Shown here: positions 42,511 to 51,249 of the stretch, piece after piece
Position numbering within the stretch: the stretch's first letter is position 1
Layout: each line of letters begins with the position of its first letter
NCBI RefSeq assembly: GCF_003148885.1
Contig: NZ_QGHD01000015.1
Span: 1 to 55,616, forward strand
DNA from: Hallerella porci
GTDB lineage: Bacteria > Fibrobacterota > Fibrobacteria > Fibrobacterales > Fibrobacteraceae
Direction of reading: 5' to 3'
Length of the DNA stretch: 55,616 nucleotides
Made by a program: the position numbers and the translations under genes
The notes under the pieces: model-generated
Told to the model about the DNA's origin: nothing
Databases searched by the model: none
Seen by the model: only the letters and a program-made list of their open reading frames with translations

Positions 42511-44343
42511 ATGTGCGGAATTGTCGGATACATTGGAAATCGCGATGCGGTAAGCGTTCTTTTGAACGGGCTCAAACGCTTGGAATATCGCGGCTATGAT
42601 TCATCGGGAGTTGCAGTGGCTCACGAAAATCATCAGCTCGAGATGGAAAAGGCGACGGGTAAAATCGTTAACCTCGAAAAGAAACTGCTTGCGCATCCGC
42701 TTTCGGGAACGGTGGGAATTGCGCATACGCGTTGGGCAACTCACGGGATTCCTTCCGAAAAAAACGCACATCCTCAAGTGAGCTATGACGGGAAAATTAT
42801 GGTGGTGCATAACGGCATCATCGAAAATTACGCGCAAATCAAATCCCGCTTAGAAGCCGACGGCGTTCAATTCCAATCGGATACCGATACCGAAGTCGTC
42901 GCCCATCTCATCGCAAAACTTTACCGCGGCGATATCAAAAGCGCCGTTCTGGATGCGCTCAAAAAACTCGAAGGCACATTTGGCCTTGCGATTCTTTGCG
43001 CAGACGAACCCGATGTTTTAATCGGAGCGCGTCGCGGAAGTCCGCTCGTTTTAGGGCTCGGCGATCAAGGCGAATATTTCTTGGCGAGCGATGTTTCGGC
43101 GATTGTCGATTACACGCAAAAAGTCGTTTACTTAGACGATAACGATGTCGTTATCGCAAAGCGCAGCGGCTACGAAATCGTCACGGTTTCGAGTCGCACG
43201 GTAAACCGCAGCGTCGAAGAAATTGACTTTGACGCAGATGCTGCAAGTAAAAGCGGATTCGAACATTTTATGCTCAAAGAAATTTTTGAGCAGCCCGAAG
43301 CTCTTCGCAATACAATGCGCGGACGCTTACTCCTTTCCGAGGGCTCGGCAAAGCTCGCGGGCTTGGATTCGAATCGCTTAGAACTCCGCAATTTAAATCG
43401 CATTATCATTACCGCTTGCGGCACGAGTTATTATGCGGGCATGGTCGGCGAATATTTAATCGAAGACCTCGCCGGCGTTCCTGTCGAAGTGGAATATGCC
43501 TCGGAATTCCGTTACCGCAATCCGATTATCAAACCGGGAACTTTGGTATTTGTCATCTCGCAATCGGGAGAAACTGCAGATACATTGGCCGCTCTCCGCG
43601 AAGCCAAAACAAAAGGCGCAACTGTCCTCGGTATTTGTAACGCAGTCGGTTCGACAATTGCGCGCGAAAGCGACGGCGGCGTTTACTTGCACGCAGGCCC
43701 CGAAATCGGTGTTGCGAGTACGAAAGCGTTTACATCGCAAGTCACCGTTCTCGCAATGATTGCACTTTTACTCGGCAGAGAACGTCGCGTTTCTGCGGAA
43801 CAAGGCATCGACTTTGCGCGGGCCATTTCGAATATTCCTTCTCAAGTCGAAGAAACTTTAAAGCTTTCGGATAAAATCCGCGAAATTGCGAAGAAATATG
43901 TCGATGCGAAAAATTTCCTTTATCTCGGACGCCATTACAATTATCCCGTTGCAATGGAAGGCGCATTAAAGCTCAAAGAAATCAGCTACATTCACGCCGA
44001 AGGTTATCCCGCTGCCGAAATGAAGCATGGGCCGATTGCTCTCATCGACGAAAAAATGCCCGTCGTCGTCATCGCTCCCAAAGACAGTCTTTTTGATAAA
44101 GTGCTTTCGAATATTCGCGAAATCAAAGCCCGCGGCGGACGCATTATCGCCATCACAACCGAAGACTGCACAGAACTTTCGGAATACGCAGACGATGTCA
44201 TCATCGTTCCCAAAGTGGAAAAGCCTCTTATGCCTTTAATCACTTGCGTTCCGTTACAGCTCCTCGCTTATCACATCGCCGTTCTTCGCGGAAACGATGT
44301 GGATCAACCGCGGAATTTGGCAAAAAGCGTTACGGTGGAATAA
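42511..44343 (+). CDS. glmS: Glutamine-fructose-6-phosphate aminotransferase
   Basis: The 610-aa enzyme makes glucosamine-6-phosphate from fructose-6-phosphate and glutamine, the first step of amino-sugar synthesis. The N-terminal class II amidotransferase domain begins with the catalytic Cys2 (MCGIVGYIGNRDAVSVLL). Two SIS sugar-isomerase domains follow (ACGTSYYAG and CNAVGSTIAR segments). The C-terminus DQPRNLAKSVTVE is diagnostic. GGAGGGAG precedes the ATG. Only 11 nt separate it from glmM, so no glmS ribozyme can precede it. The stop overlaps scpA by one base (TAATG). Confidence 0.97.
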   Translation: MCGIVGYIGNRDAVSVLLNGLKRLEYRGYDSSGVAVAHENHQLEMEKATGKIVNLEKKLLAHPLSGTVGIAHTRWATHGIPSEKNAHPQVSYDGKIMVVHNGIIENYAQIKSRLEADGVQFQSDTDTEVVAHLIAKLYRGDIKSAVLDALKKLEGTFGLAILCADEPDVLIGARRGSPLVLGLGDQGEYFLASDVSAIVDYTQKVVYLDDNDVVIAKRSGYEIVTVSSRTVNRSVEEIDFDADAASKSGFEHFMLKEIFEQPEALRNTMRGRLLLSEGSAKLAGLDSNRLELRNLNRIIITACGTSYYAGMVGEYLIEDLAGVPVEVEYASEFRYRNPIIKPGTLVFVISQSGETADTLAALREAKTKGATVLGICNAVGSTIARESDGGVYLHAGPEIGVASTKAFTSQVTVLAMIALLLGRERRVSAEQGIDFARAISNIPSQVEETLKLSDKIREIAKKYVDAKNFLYLGRHYNYPVAMEGALKLKEISYIHAEGYPAAEMKHGPIALIDEKMPVVVIAPKDSLFDKVLSNIREIKARGGRIIAITTEDCTELSEYADDVIIVPKVEKPLMPLITCVPLQLLAYHIAVLRGNDVDQPRNLAKSVTVE

Positions 44344-45758
44344 TGCACGAAGTTCCGGAATCCTACGAAGTTCATATCGGCGCATTTGATGGCCCGATGG
44401 ATCTTTTGCTGTATTTGGTGCAGCAGAGCGAAGTGAGTCCTGCGGATATTTCTATCGCTGAAATTACAGACCAATATCTCGAATGGATGAAGGATATTAC
44501 CCGCGCGGACCTTTCGCAAGCGGGGGATTTTCTCTTGATGGCGAGTCGCCTCATGGCGATGAAAGTGCGAGAACTTTTGCCGAAAGATCAGCGCACCGCC
44601 GAAGACGAAACCGAAATTGACGTCGCCCGCGAAGAGCTCATCAAGCAAATGCTCGAATATCAGCGCTACAAATATGTGGCGAAAGAACTTCAGCAAATGG
44701 AATCGGGAAATTTTGGCGTTTGCTATCGCGGACGCATGGAAAAAACCGAATCCGAAGATGATACTCTCGCCGACGCAAATATTTGGCAACTTTTCCGCGC
44801 TTACCAAAAAATGCTCAAATCGCGGAACAGCGAAAATGTGCATCACATCGAACTCGACGACGTAACGATTGAAGACCGTCAACAATTCATCGCAAACACG
44901 CTTCGCCGCGAAGGCCGCGTCCTTTTCGAAGATTTACTCGGCCGTGATCCGATGCCGATTGTCACAGTGGTGACGTTTATGGCGCTCATGGAAATGATTA
45001 AAACCGACGACGTCGTCTTTCGTCAGAGCGAACTTTTCGGAGCGATTTGGCTTTATCGTAAAAAAGACAATGCGGAATTTGCCGAAGAAATGGCGAACGA
45101 AACCCGCATTTACGAGCCCGAGCACGAATATAAAACGGGCATCTTGGAAAAATTACGCGAACGCGAATTGGTCCGCAACAATAATCAAAAGGCGACTCTC
45201 GATCAAGTCATGCGCACAGCTTCGCTTTTAGCGTCGCGCGGCAAAGCGATTAACGACGACGATATCGCAGCGATGCTCAACGGCGAAATGGATTTGGCGG
45301 CAGTCGAAGCGAGCTTAAATCCGCCCGAAAATTCTGAAGGCGCAAATCCGCAAACCGAAACGGCAGCCGCCGAAAATCCGAACGGCGAAAATGAAGCGCA
45401 AAATATTCAAACGGAATCGCCCGCGGAGAATCTTCCAACTTCCGCAGAAAGTGCTGCGCCAAACGAAGAATCGCAAACGCAAAATGTTGCGCCCGAAAAT
45501 GCGGAATCCATTTCTGCAGAAAATGAAGACGCTGACGATGAAGCCGAAGCGTTAGAAGAATCGGCGAAGCAAGTGGAAGAAGCCGAAATCGCAGCGAGTC
45601 TTGCGCCGAACGAAGAACCTCCGCAATTAGAAACGGAATCGGATGAATCCGAAGAAAGCGTGGAAAGTGAAAATCCGGAAAACGGAAATGGCGAAAACAT
45701 AAATGGCGAAAACGGTCAAACGGAAAAGGAAAAGGCGGAAAATTCCGACGACGATTAG
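44343..45758 (+). CDS. scpA: Segregation and condensation protein A with long acidic tail
   Basis: The 471-aa protein is the kleisin that bridges SMC and ScpB in chromosome condensation. The N-terminal ScpA part has YEVHIGAFDGPMDLLLYLVQ (about 8-27) and LLMASRLMAMKVRELLP. The C-terminal winged-helix region lies near 215-250. After about residue 320 comes a Glu/Asn/Ala/Ser-rich tail of about 150 residues ending ENSDDD that most ScpA proteins (about 250 aa) lack. The ATG at 44343 overlaps the glmS stop, indicating coupling. No scpB is visible nearby. A terminator follows. Confidence 0.93.
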   Translation: MHEVPESYEVHIGAFDGPMDLLLYLVQQSEVSPADISIAEITDQYLEWMKDITRADLSQAGDFLLMASRLMAMKVRELLPKDQRTAEDETEIDVAREELIKQMLEYQRYKYVAKELQQMESGNFGVCYRGRMEKTESEDDTLADANIWQLFRAYQKMLKSRNSENVHHIELDDVTIEDRQQFIANTLRREGRVLFEDLLGRDPMPIVTVVTFMALMEMIKTDDVVFRQSELFGAIWLYRKKDNAEFAEEMANETRIYEPEHEYKTGILEKLRERELVRNNNQKATLDQVMRTASLLASRGKAINDDDIAAMLNGEMDLAAVEASLNPPENSEGANPQTETAAAENPNGENEAQNIQTESPAENLPTSAESAAPNEESQTQNVAPENAESISAENEDADDEAEALEESAKQVEEAEIAASLAPNEEPPQLETESDESEESVESENPENGNGENINGENGQTEKEKAENSDDD

Positions 45759-45835
45759 AACGGAAAAATTGAATTTTACAATTCTGCGCAATCGAAATAC
45801 AAAAATGTTGTAAAATTGCGAAAGAGCATCTCGGA

Positions 45836-45868
45836 AACGGCGAAATTCAACGAATTTCGCCGTTTTTT
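45836..45868 (+). terminator. Terminator of the glmM-glmS-scpA operon
   Basis: AACGGCGAAATTC-aac-GAATTTCGCCGTT is a 13-bp perfect stem followed by a T run. It lies only a few bases upstream of the sigma-54 promoter of amtB. Confidence 0.92.
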
Positions 45869-45872
45869 GCAT

Positions 45873-45890
45873 TTGGCACGGTTTTCGCAT
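45873..45890 (+). promoter_or_regulatory. Sigma-54 promoter of amtB-glnK
   Basis: TTGGCACGGTTTTCGCA matches the RpoN consensus TGGCAC-N5-TTGC, with GG at 45875-45876 and GC at 45887-45888 separated by the required 10 nt. Transcription should begin about 12 nt downstream, roughly 30 nt before the amtB ATG. Nitrogen control through an NtrC-type activator is expected from known Amt regulation. No activator site was identified. Confidence 0.85.
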
Positions 45891-45931
45891 AAAGGTGTGC
45901 GTGATGAAAAACTTTCCAAAGGAGATACATC

Positions 45932-47383
45932 ATGCATAAGTACTTATTCGGATGGCTATTCGTGCTATTTATGGCACTGACTGCCACATCCGCGTTTGCA
46001 GAAGATTCTACCGCTGTAACGCCGGCGGTAACAGAACAGGTCGCAGCAGCTCCGGCTCCTGCTTCCGAAGCGGCTCTCACCGCTGACAAAATCGTAGCGA
46101 TTACCGCTGACGATGGCGCAACGACCTCACAGGCCGAAGAAAATGACCTCTTCCACAAAAGTTTAACCGCGATTTGGTTGCTTGTGTGCGGCATGCTCGT
46201 GTTCTTTATGCAACCGGGTTTTGCCATGGTCGAAGCAGGTCTTTGCCGCGCAAAGAACGTGAACAACATCTTGATGAAGAATGCATTGGACATCTGCATT
46301 GGAGCCATTATGTTCTTCTTCGTCGGCTGGGGTCTCATGTATGGAAAGATGGGACTCGAAGCGGGCAAGTTCATCGGCTTTAGCGACTTTATGATCAGCA
46401 GCTCGGGAGACTTTTTGAACTGGTTCTTCCAAGTCGTCTTCTGTGCAACGGCTGCGACGATTGTATCGGGTGCTATGGCGGAACGTACAAAGTTCACCGC
46501 TTACCTCGCATACTCTCTCGTGATTTCCGCTGTCATTTACCCGATTTCTGGTCACTGGATTTGGGGCGGCGGCTGGCTCTCGGAACTTGGCTTCCATGAC
46601 TTTGCTGGTTCTACCGTTGTGCACTCTGTCGGCGGTTGGGCTGCAATGATGGGCGCAATCATTCTTGGACCGCGTATCGGTAAGTATGTGAAGGGCGAAG
46701 ACGGTAAGATTCACGTTCGCGCTATTCAAGGTCACAATATGCCGCTCGTTTGCCTCGGTGTGTTCATCTTGTGGTTCGCATGGTTTGGATTTAACTGCGG
46801 TTCTACCTTGGACGGCACTGCTCACGAATCGATGTCTTTGGTTGCGATGACGACAATTTTGGCAACTGCAGCTTCGACGATTGTTGCGATGGCGACTTCT
46901 TGGGTAATCGGTAAGAAGCCTGATGTTTCCATGACTCTCAACGGAACTTTGGCAGGCCTTGTAGCGATTACGGCTCCTTGCGACGTCGTTTCTCCGGGTG
47001 CTGCAATCGTTATCGGTTGCGTCGCAGGCGTCCTCGTCGTTCTCTCGGTGATGTTCTTTGAACAAGTTCTCCATATCGATGATCCGGTCGGTGCAATTTC
47101 TGTCCACGCTATTAACGGTGCATGGGGCACAATCGCAGTCGGTATCTTCGGCAACTTGGAAACTCTCGGCAACGTAAATTCTCGCTTGGGACAAATCGGC
47201 GTCCAATCTCTCGGCGTTCTCGCTGTATTCCTCTGGGTGACGATTACAAGCGGCATTATGTTCCTCATCATCAAGAAGACAATGGGTCTCCGCGTGACCG
47301 AGAAGGAAGAACTCCGCGGTCTCGATATCGGCGAACACGGTTCTGAAGCCTATAACGGATTCCAAATCTTCACAAATATGTAG
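45932..47383 (+). CDS. amtB: Ammonium transporter
   Basis: The 483-aa Amt/Rh channel has a signal peptide (about 1-22), a polar linker to about residue 70, then 11 membrane helices. Landmarks are MQPGFAMVEAGLCRAKN near the start of the domain, the SGAMAERTKFTAYL segment, DFAGSTVVHSVGGWAAMMGA (with the conserved Asp and pore-side His), and VHAINGAWGTIAVGIF with the second pore His. It imports ammonium. AAAGGAGAT precedes the ATG. A sigma-54 promoter lies upstream, and the P-II gene follows after 12 nt, the classic amtB-glnK pair. Confidence 0.96.
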   Translation: MHKYLFGWLFVLFMALTATSAFAEDSTAVTPAVTEQVAAAPAPASEAALTADKIVAITADDGATTSQAEENDLFHKSLTAIWLLVCGMLVFFMQPGFAMVEAGLCRAKNVNNILMKNALDICIGAIMFFFVGWGLMYGKMGLEAGKFIGFSDFMISSSGDFLNWFFQVVFCATAATIVSGAMAERTKFTAYLAYSLVISAVIYPISGHWIWGGGWLSELGFHDFAGSTVVHSVGGWAAMMGAIILGPRIGKYVKGEDGKIHVRAIQGHNMPLVCLGVFILWFAWFGFNCGSTLDGTAHESMSLVAMTTILATAASTIVAMATSWVIGKKPDVSMTLNGTLAGLVAITAPCDVVSPGAAIVIGCVAGVLVVLSVMFFEQVLHIDDPVGAISVHAINGAWGTIAVGIFGNLETLGNVNSRLGQIGVQSLGVLAVFLWVTITSGIMFLIIKKTMGLRVTEKEELRGLDIGEHGSEAYNGFQIFTNM

Positions 47384-47395
47384 GAGGATAGAAAA

Positions 47396-47740
47396 ATGAT
47401 GAAGTTGATTATTGCATACATTCAACCCGATAAGCTGAATGCGGTGAAGCAGGAACTTTACAAAGAAGAAATCTACAAGATTTCAGTAACGAATGCCCTC
47501 GGCTGCGGTCATCAGGGCGGTTACACCGAAACGTATCGTAACGTTTTGAACGAAGTCAACCTGTTAAAGAAAGTTCGGATTGAAATTGCGGTCACGGAAC
47601 CCTATGTGGAAAAGACTGTGAATGCAATCATCCGGGCAGCGAAAACGAATCAGATCGGCGATGGAAAAATTTTCATCATCCCGATTGAAGATACGATTCG
47701 CATTCGCACCGAAGAACGTGGCGAAGTTGCTATCGGTTAA
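47396..47740 (+). CDS. glnK: P-II nitrogen regulatory protein lacking Tyr51
   Basis: The 114-aa P-II protein should bind and block AmtB when nitrogen is plentiful, sensing 2-oxoglutarate and ATP/ADP. Landmarks are [17 protein letters not shown] at the N-terminus, the T-loop [20 protein letters not shown], the B-loop [10 protein letters not shown] and the C-loop [12 protein letters not shown]. Numbered from the second Met, Y46 and R47 are kept, but position 51, the tyrosine that is uridylylated in E. coli GlnB/GlnK, is Asn. GlnD-type uridylylation at that site is therefore not possible. AGGAGG precedes the ATG. It forms an operon with amtB. Confidence 0.94.
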   Translation: MMKLIIAYIQPDKLNAVKQELYKEEIYKISVTNALGCGHQGGYTETYRNVLNEVNLLKKVRIEIAVTEPYVEKTVNAIIRAAKTNQIGDGKIFIIPIEDTIRIRTEERGEVAIG

Positions 47741-47767
47741 TTCCGGGTGATTTCGTATCCTCCAGCG

Positions 47768-47795
47768 ACGGAGCTCCGAAAGGGGCTCCGTTTTT
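47768..47795 (+). terminator. Terminator of amtB-glnK
   Basis: ACGGAGC-tccgaaaggg-GCTCCGT is followed by TTTTT, about 28 nt after the glnK stop. Confidence 0.85.
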
Positions 47796-47827
47796 GCGTG
47801 AACAAAATAGTGGAAAATTTTAAAAGC

Positions 47828-47860
47828 TTAAAGGTCTCTGCGAAAAGCAGAGACCTTTAA
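47828..47860 (-). terminator. Terminator of tRNA-Ser
   Basis: TTAAAGGTCTCTGC and GCAGAGACCTTTAA form a 14-bp perfect stem just beyond the 3' end of the minus-strand tRNA. The following T tract on that strand is short and interrupted. Confidence 0.75.
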
Positions 47861-47863
47861 GAG

Positions 47864-47951
47864 CGGGGAGGGCGAGATTCGAACTCGCGATAGGGTTACC
47901 CCTATACGTCCTTAGCAGGGACGCGCCTTCGGCCAACTCGGCCACCTCCCC
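47864..47951 (-). tRNA. tRNA-Ser (GCT)
   Basis: The minus strand folds as an 88-nt class II tRNA. The acceptor is GGGGAGG/CCTCCCC, and the anticodon stem-loop CGTCC-CTGCTAA-GGACG gives anticodon GCT. A long variable arm (TATAGGGG-taa-CCCTAT) follows, then T arm GCGAG-TTCGAAT-CTCGC and discriminator G73, as in serine tRNAs. CCA is not encoded. Confidence 0.95.
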
Positions 47952-48057
47952 TAATTCGGGGGACTACAATTCTAGCTATTTTTTGCGAAAATTTCAAGTT
48001 CAAATCGGGAAAAAACTGCATTTATCTATTTTTTATACGCTTTTTGGGTCAAAAAAC

Positions 48058-51000
48058 ATGAAGAAATTGCTAAAAACGCTTTTAAAGATCGCAGTCGCTG
48101 CCGTTATCGTAGGGCTGCTTTGCCTGATTCCCGCTTATTTGATTGTCTTCAAATACATGCCGAAGCAAGATCCCGACGGCATTTTTAATCGCGAATATAT
48201 CCTTTCGGAACTTTCTGGCGAATCGCGGGTTTATTACCGCGACGGCGAACGCCTTCTCGGCTCATTCTTCGATGTCAATCACCGCATTTATGTGCCCTTT
48301 GGCGAAATCCCTGAGAACATTGTAAACGCTCTCGTCGCCGCCGAAGATGCAGCATTTTTTCAACACGGCGGTTTTGATTTTTCTGGCTTTACGCGAGCGA
48401 TGGTTAACAATATCCGCGCGGGCAGAATGCAACAAGGCGGTTCTACTTTAACGCAACAAACCGTCAAAAATATTTACGGGCGCGAAGAGCGCAGCATCAA
48501 AGCAAAATGGAAAGAATTGATCAATGCGCTTCGCATGGAAAATTTCTTTACCAAAGAAGAAATTCTCGAATTTTATTTGAATCAATTTCACGTTTCGGGA
48601 ACGGGCAAAGGCGTTGCCATCGCCGCGCAATATTTCTTCAACAAAGACCTCAAAGATTTAACTCTCGCCGAATGTGCGTTCATCGCGGGCTCGGTCAAAG
48701 GCCCATTCAACTATGACCCGTTTATTCAGCGGACAAAAGAACGTCGCGACCGCGCCATTAAACGCGGACAAGAACGGTTGCGTTATGTCCTCGGACGCAT
48801 GGTTTCCGAAGAATATATTTCGCAAGAGCAAATGGATTCGGCATTAGCAAAACCGCTAGAATTTAATCACGGCAATTTCCGCTTTTCTCTTTCGACGCAA
48901 CTTTCTCGCTTAGAAGAAAAATTCGATTCGGAATTTTATCAAGAACTTTTTGAAAAAGAAGGCATCTCGGATTGGCGCAAAGCGCAGCTGCAAATTGTGA
49001 CGACCGTCGATGCGGATTATCAAATGGCAGCAAAACGCGCCGTGCAAAATAACATTTCCAATTTGCAAGTGAAACTCGGCGGCTTCGCTCTCCCCAAATC
49101 AGATCAGCCGAACCGCGCCGCCTTTGCGCGGACGGGCGATTATCTTTACGGCGCTGTGGATTCTGTTCTCTACGATGCCAAAGGAAATCTCTCGGACATT
49201 TATCTTTCCTTCGGGCAGTTGCAAGGCCACGTGAATCAAGAATCGCTACAAAGTTTAGCGACGCAGATGAACGCCGACATCAAAAAAGTTTTAGCGCCGC
49301 GTCTCGGCAAAGGCTCCGTTCTTCTCGTAAGCGTCAAAGATTCGGTAAAAGTTAACGGTGCCGTTCCTTGCGCCATTGAAACGGAACCGGTTTTACAAGG
49401 CGCATTAGTTGCGCTTCAAAATGGCGCTGTCGTCGCAAGCCAAGCGGGATTTCACAATACGGGCTACGACCGTTCTTTCAAAGCGAAACGCCAACTGGGC
49501 TCGAGCTGGAAACCGCTCCTTTTCGGGGCTGCGCTCAATTATCATTGGCATTATTTAGATGAACTCGAAAACGATTTCAATTTATTCCAATACGAAAATG
49601 AATTTTATTTCCCTCGTCCGGATCACAAAAATAAAGGCGAAACCGTGAGCATTTTATGGGCAGCGGTGCGCTCCGAAAATATCGCGAGCATTTGGCTTTT
49701 GGATCATCTCTTAGACAAACTTTCGGACGAAGAATTTGCAGGCGTTGCTGGCGAAAACGGATTCCTCAAACGCGAAGACGAAACTTTCGACGATTACCGC
49801 AAACGCTTACGCGATAAATTCGGTTTATACTTAAATGAAACCGCAAAACAAGAAATTGAATTTTCCAAAGCGCAGAAAAAATTGGTCGATCAATTCTTGT
49901 ACGAAAATCGTCCTGCTGCGGCACGTGCTCTGCGCAATATGTTCTACGGTCGCAACGTCGAATCAGGCAAAAAGAAATATCGCAAATTGGACAAAAATTA
50001 TTTCGCAGAATTCGATCACAATTTCTTGCGTTATTTATCGATTCTCAAAGCGCGCGATTTGCAAGCGACAAATCCGGAATTGGCAAACGCCTCCGAAGCG
50101 CTCGCCGACGAAGAAATTTATCCGAATTTAAATCTCTCGGACATTCGCCGCTTAAACGGACTCATGGAAATTCCGCGCGAAGATACCGATTATTCTTCTG
50201 CCGAAGAATTGCGCTATTGGCCTGATTTCAAACGCACCGTGGCAATGGCTGCGTTCGCCAAATTTGCGGGCGAAATCGGCATTCACGGAAAACTGCGCGA
50301 AGTCATGAGTATGCCTCTCGGCGTAAACGAAATCCCGCTTTCGGATATGACGATTGCGTATCAAACACTTCTCACGGGAAAAATTTACAAGTGCGCAGAC
50401 GGCGAATGGAATGAACCGTGCTTAGTGCAAAAAATTCTCAATCGCGATGGACGTGAAATTTTCACAAACACCATCGAAGAGAAAAAAATTCTCTCGGATA
50501 CCGTGACAGAACAGATGGCTGTTATGTTGCATTCCGTTTTCCAATACGGCACTGCCCGCAGCCAATACGACAAAATTAAAATGCAAGCCGACTCCGGAAA
50601 AACTTCGCTCATCTTCCCCGCATTCGGAAAAACAGGAACGACGAACGATTATAAAAACGTCGCCTTCCTCGGTGCCATTCCCACATTCGTTCCGACGAAA
50701 AACGGCTTCGGATTGGACTCGGTCATCGCCATCGGAAGTTACGTCGGTTTCGACGATAATCGCCCGCTGAAATCGGGCAGAACACGCATCGCGGGCTCTT
50801 CGGGTGGTCTTCCGCAATGGGCGGATTTTGCAAAAGCGGTCATCGCAACTCGAAAAGAAAATTTGCGCGTCGATTTCCTCGACATTTCCATGCTCGCCAA
50901 AGGAAAAATTCCGCTGCGCTTAGAAACGGAACGCGGAGAAATTCAAGTGAATCCGATGACAGGGCTTCCGGTTTATGCAGCATCCGAAACGGTTCGAAAT

Positions 51001-51234
51001 ATTCCGCTGTTAGATGTGCCGGGTTACACATCTCCCGCGCAAATGGAAACGGCAGCGGCAAGTGCAGCAAACACTGGAATCGTCACGTCGCTTTCGATGC
51101 CCGCCTTTGCTCCGGATTCGTCGGCATTTGCACCCATTCTTCCTTCGAAAAAAATCGAAGACGATTTTGAACTTCCCGCAGACTTTACGGGCGACAACGC
51201 ATTCGTTCCGATTGAACCGGGCGAAGGATTATAA
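48058..51234 (+). CDS. Bifunctional penicillin-binding protein (PBP1 type)
   Basis: The 1058-aa protein makes peptidoglycan outside the inner membrane. It has one N-terminal helix (about 8-33) and a GT51 glycosyltransferase domain (about 65-270) with the catalytic Glu96 in VAAEDAAFFQHGGFDFSG and QGGSTLTQQ. The transpeptidase domain has SSWK (S482 as acylated Ser), SEN near 540 and KTGT near 857. The stretch between these motifs is longer than usual, holding charged helical insertions. A Pro/Ala/Ser-rich tail follows residue 985. ATG 48058 is preferred over a TTG at 47983 that abuts the tRNA region, but its ribosome binding site is weak. It is followed by a lipoprotein gene after 15 nt. Confidence 0.93.
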   Translation: MKKLLKTLLKIAVAAVIVGLLCLIPAYLIVFKYMPKQDPDGIFNREYILSELSGESRVYYRDGERLLGSFFDVNHRIYVPFGEIPENIVNALVAAEDAAFFQHGGFDFSGFTRAMVNNIRAGRMQQGGSTLTQQTVKNIYGREERSIKAKWKELINALRMENFFTKEEILEFYLNQFHVSGTGKGVAIAAQYFFNKDLKDLTLAECAFIAGSVKGPFNYDPFIQRTKERRDRAIKRGQERLRYVLGRMVSEEYISQEQMDSALAKPLEFNHGNFRFSLSTQLSRLEEKFDSEFYQELFEKEGISDWRKAQLQIVTTVDADYQMAAKRAVQNNISNLQVKLGGFALPKSDQPNRAAFARTGDYLYGAVDSVLYDAKGNLSDIYLSFGQLQGHVNQESLQSLATQMNADIKKVLAPRLGKGSVLLVSVKDSVKVNGAVPCAIETEPVLQGALVALQNGAVVASQAGFHNTGYDRSFKAKRQLGSSWKPLLFGAALNYHWHYLDELENDFNLFQYENEFYFPRPDHKNKGETVSILWAAVRSENIASIWLLDHLLDKLSDEEFAGVAGENGFLKREDETFDDYRKRLRDKFGLYLNETAKQEIEFSKAQKKLVDQFLYENRPAAARALRNMFYGRNVESGKKKYRKLDKNYFAEFDHNFLRYLSILKARDLQATNPELANASEALADEEIYPNLNLSDIRRLNGLMEIPREDTDYSSAEELRYWPDFKRTVAMAAFAKFAGEIGIHGKLREVMSMPLGVNEIPLSDMTIAYQTLLTGKIYKCADGEWNEPCLVQKILNRDGREIFTNTIEEKKILSDTVTEQMAVMLHSVFQYGTARSQYDKIKMQADSGKTSLIFPAFGKTGTTNDYKNVAFLGAIPTFVPTKNGFGLDSVIAIGSYVGFDDNRPLKSGRTRIAGSSGGLPQWADFAKAVIATRKENLRVDFLDISMLAKGKIPLRLETERGEIQVNPMTGLPVYAASETVRNIPLLDVPGYTSPAQMETAAASAANTGIVTSLSMPAFAPDSSAFAPILPSKKIEDDFELPADFTGDNAFVPIEPGEGL

Positions 51235-51249
51235 ATTTTTGAGGTGATG

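Noticed and set aside
42499-42511. glmS ribozyme
   Set aside because: Only 11 nt separate glmM and glmS, too short for the ribozyme.
46163-47425. 420-aa minus-strand frame antisense to amtB-glnK
   Set aside because: Shadow of amtB. The composition is not protein-like and the sense genes are certain.
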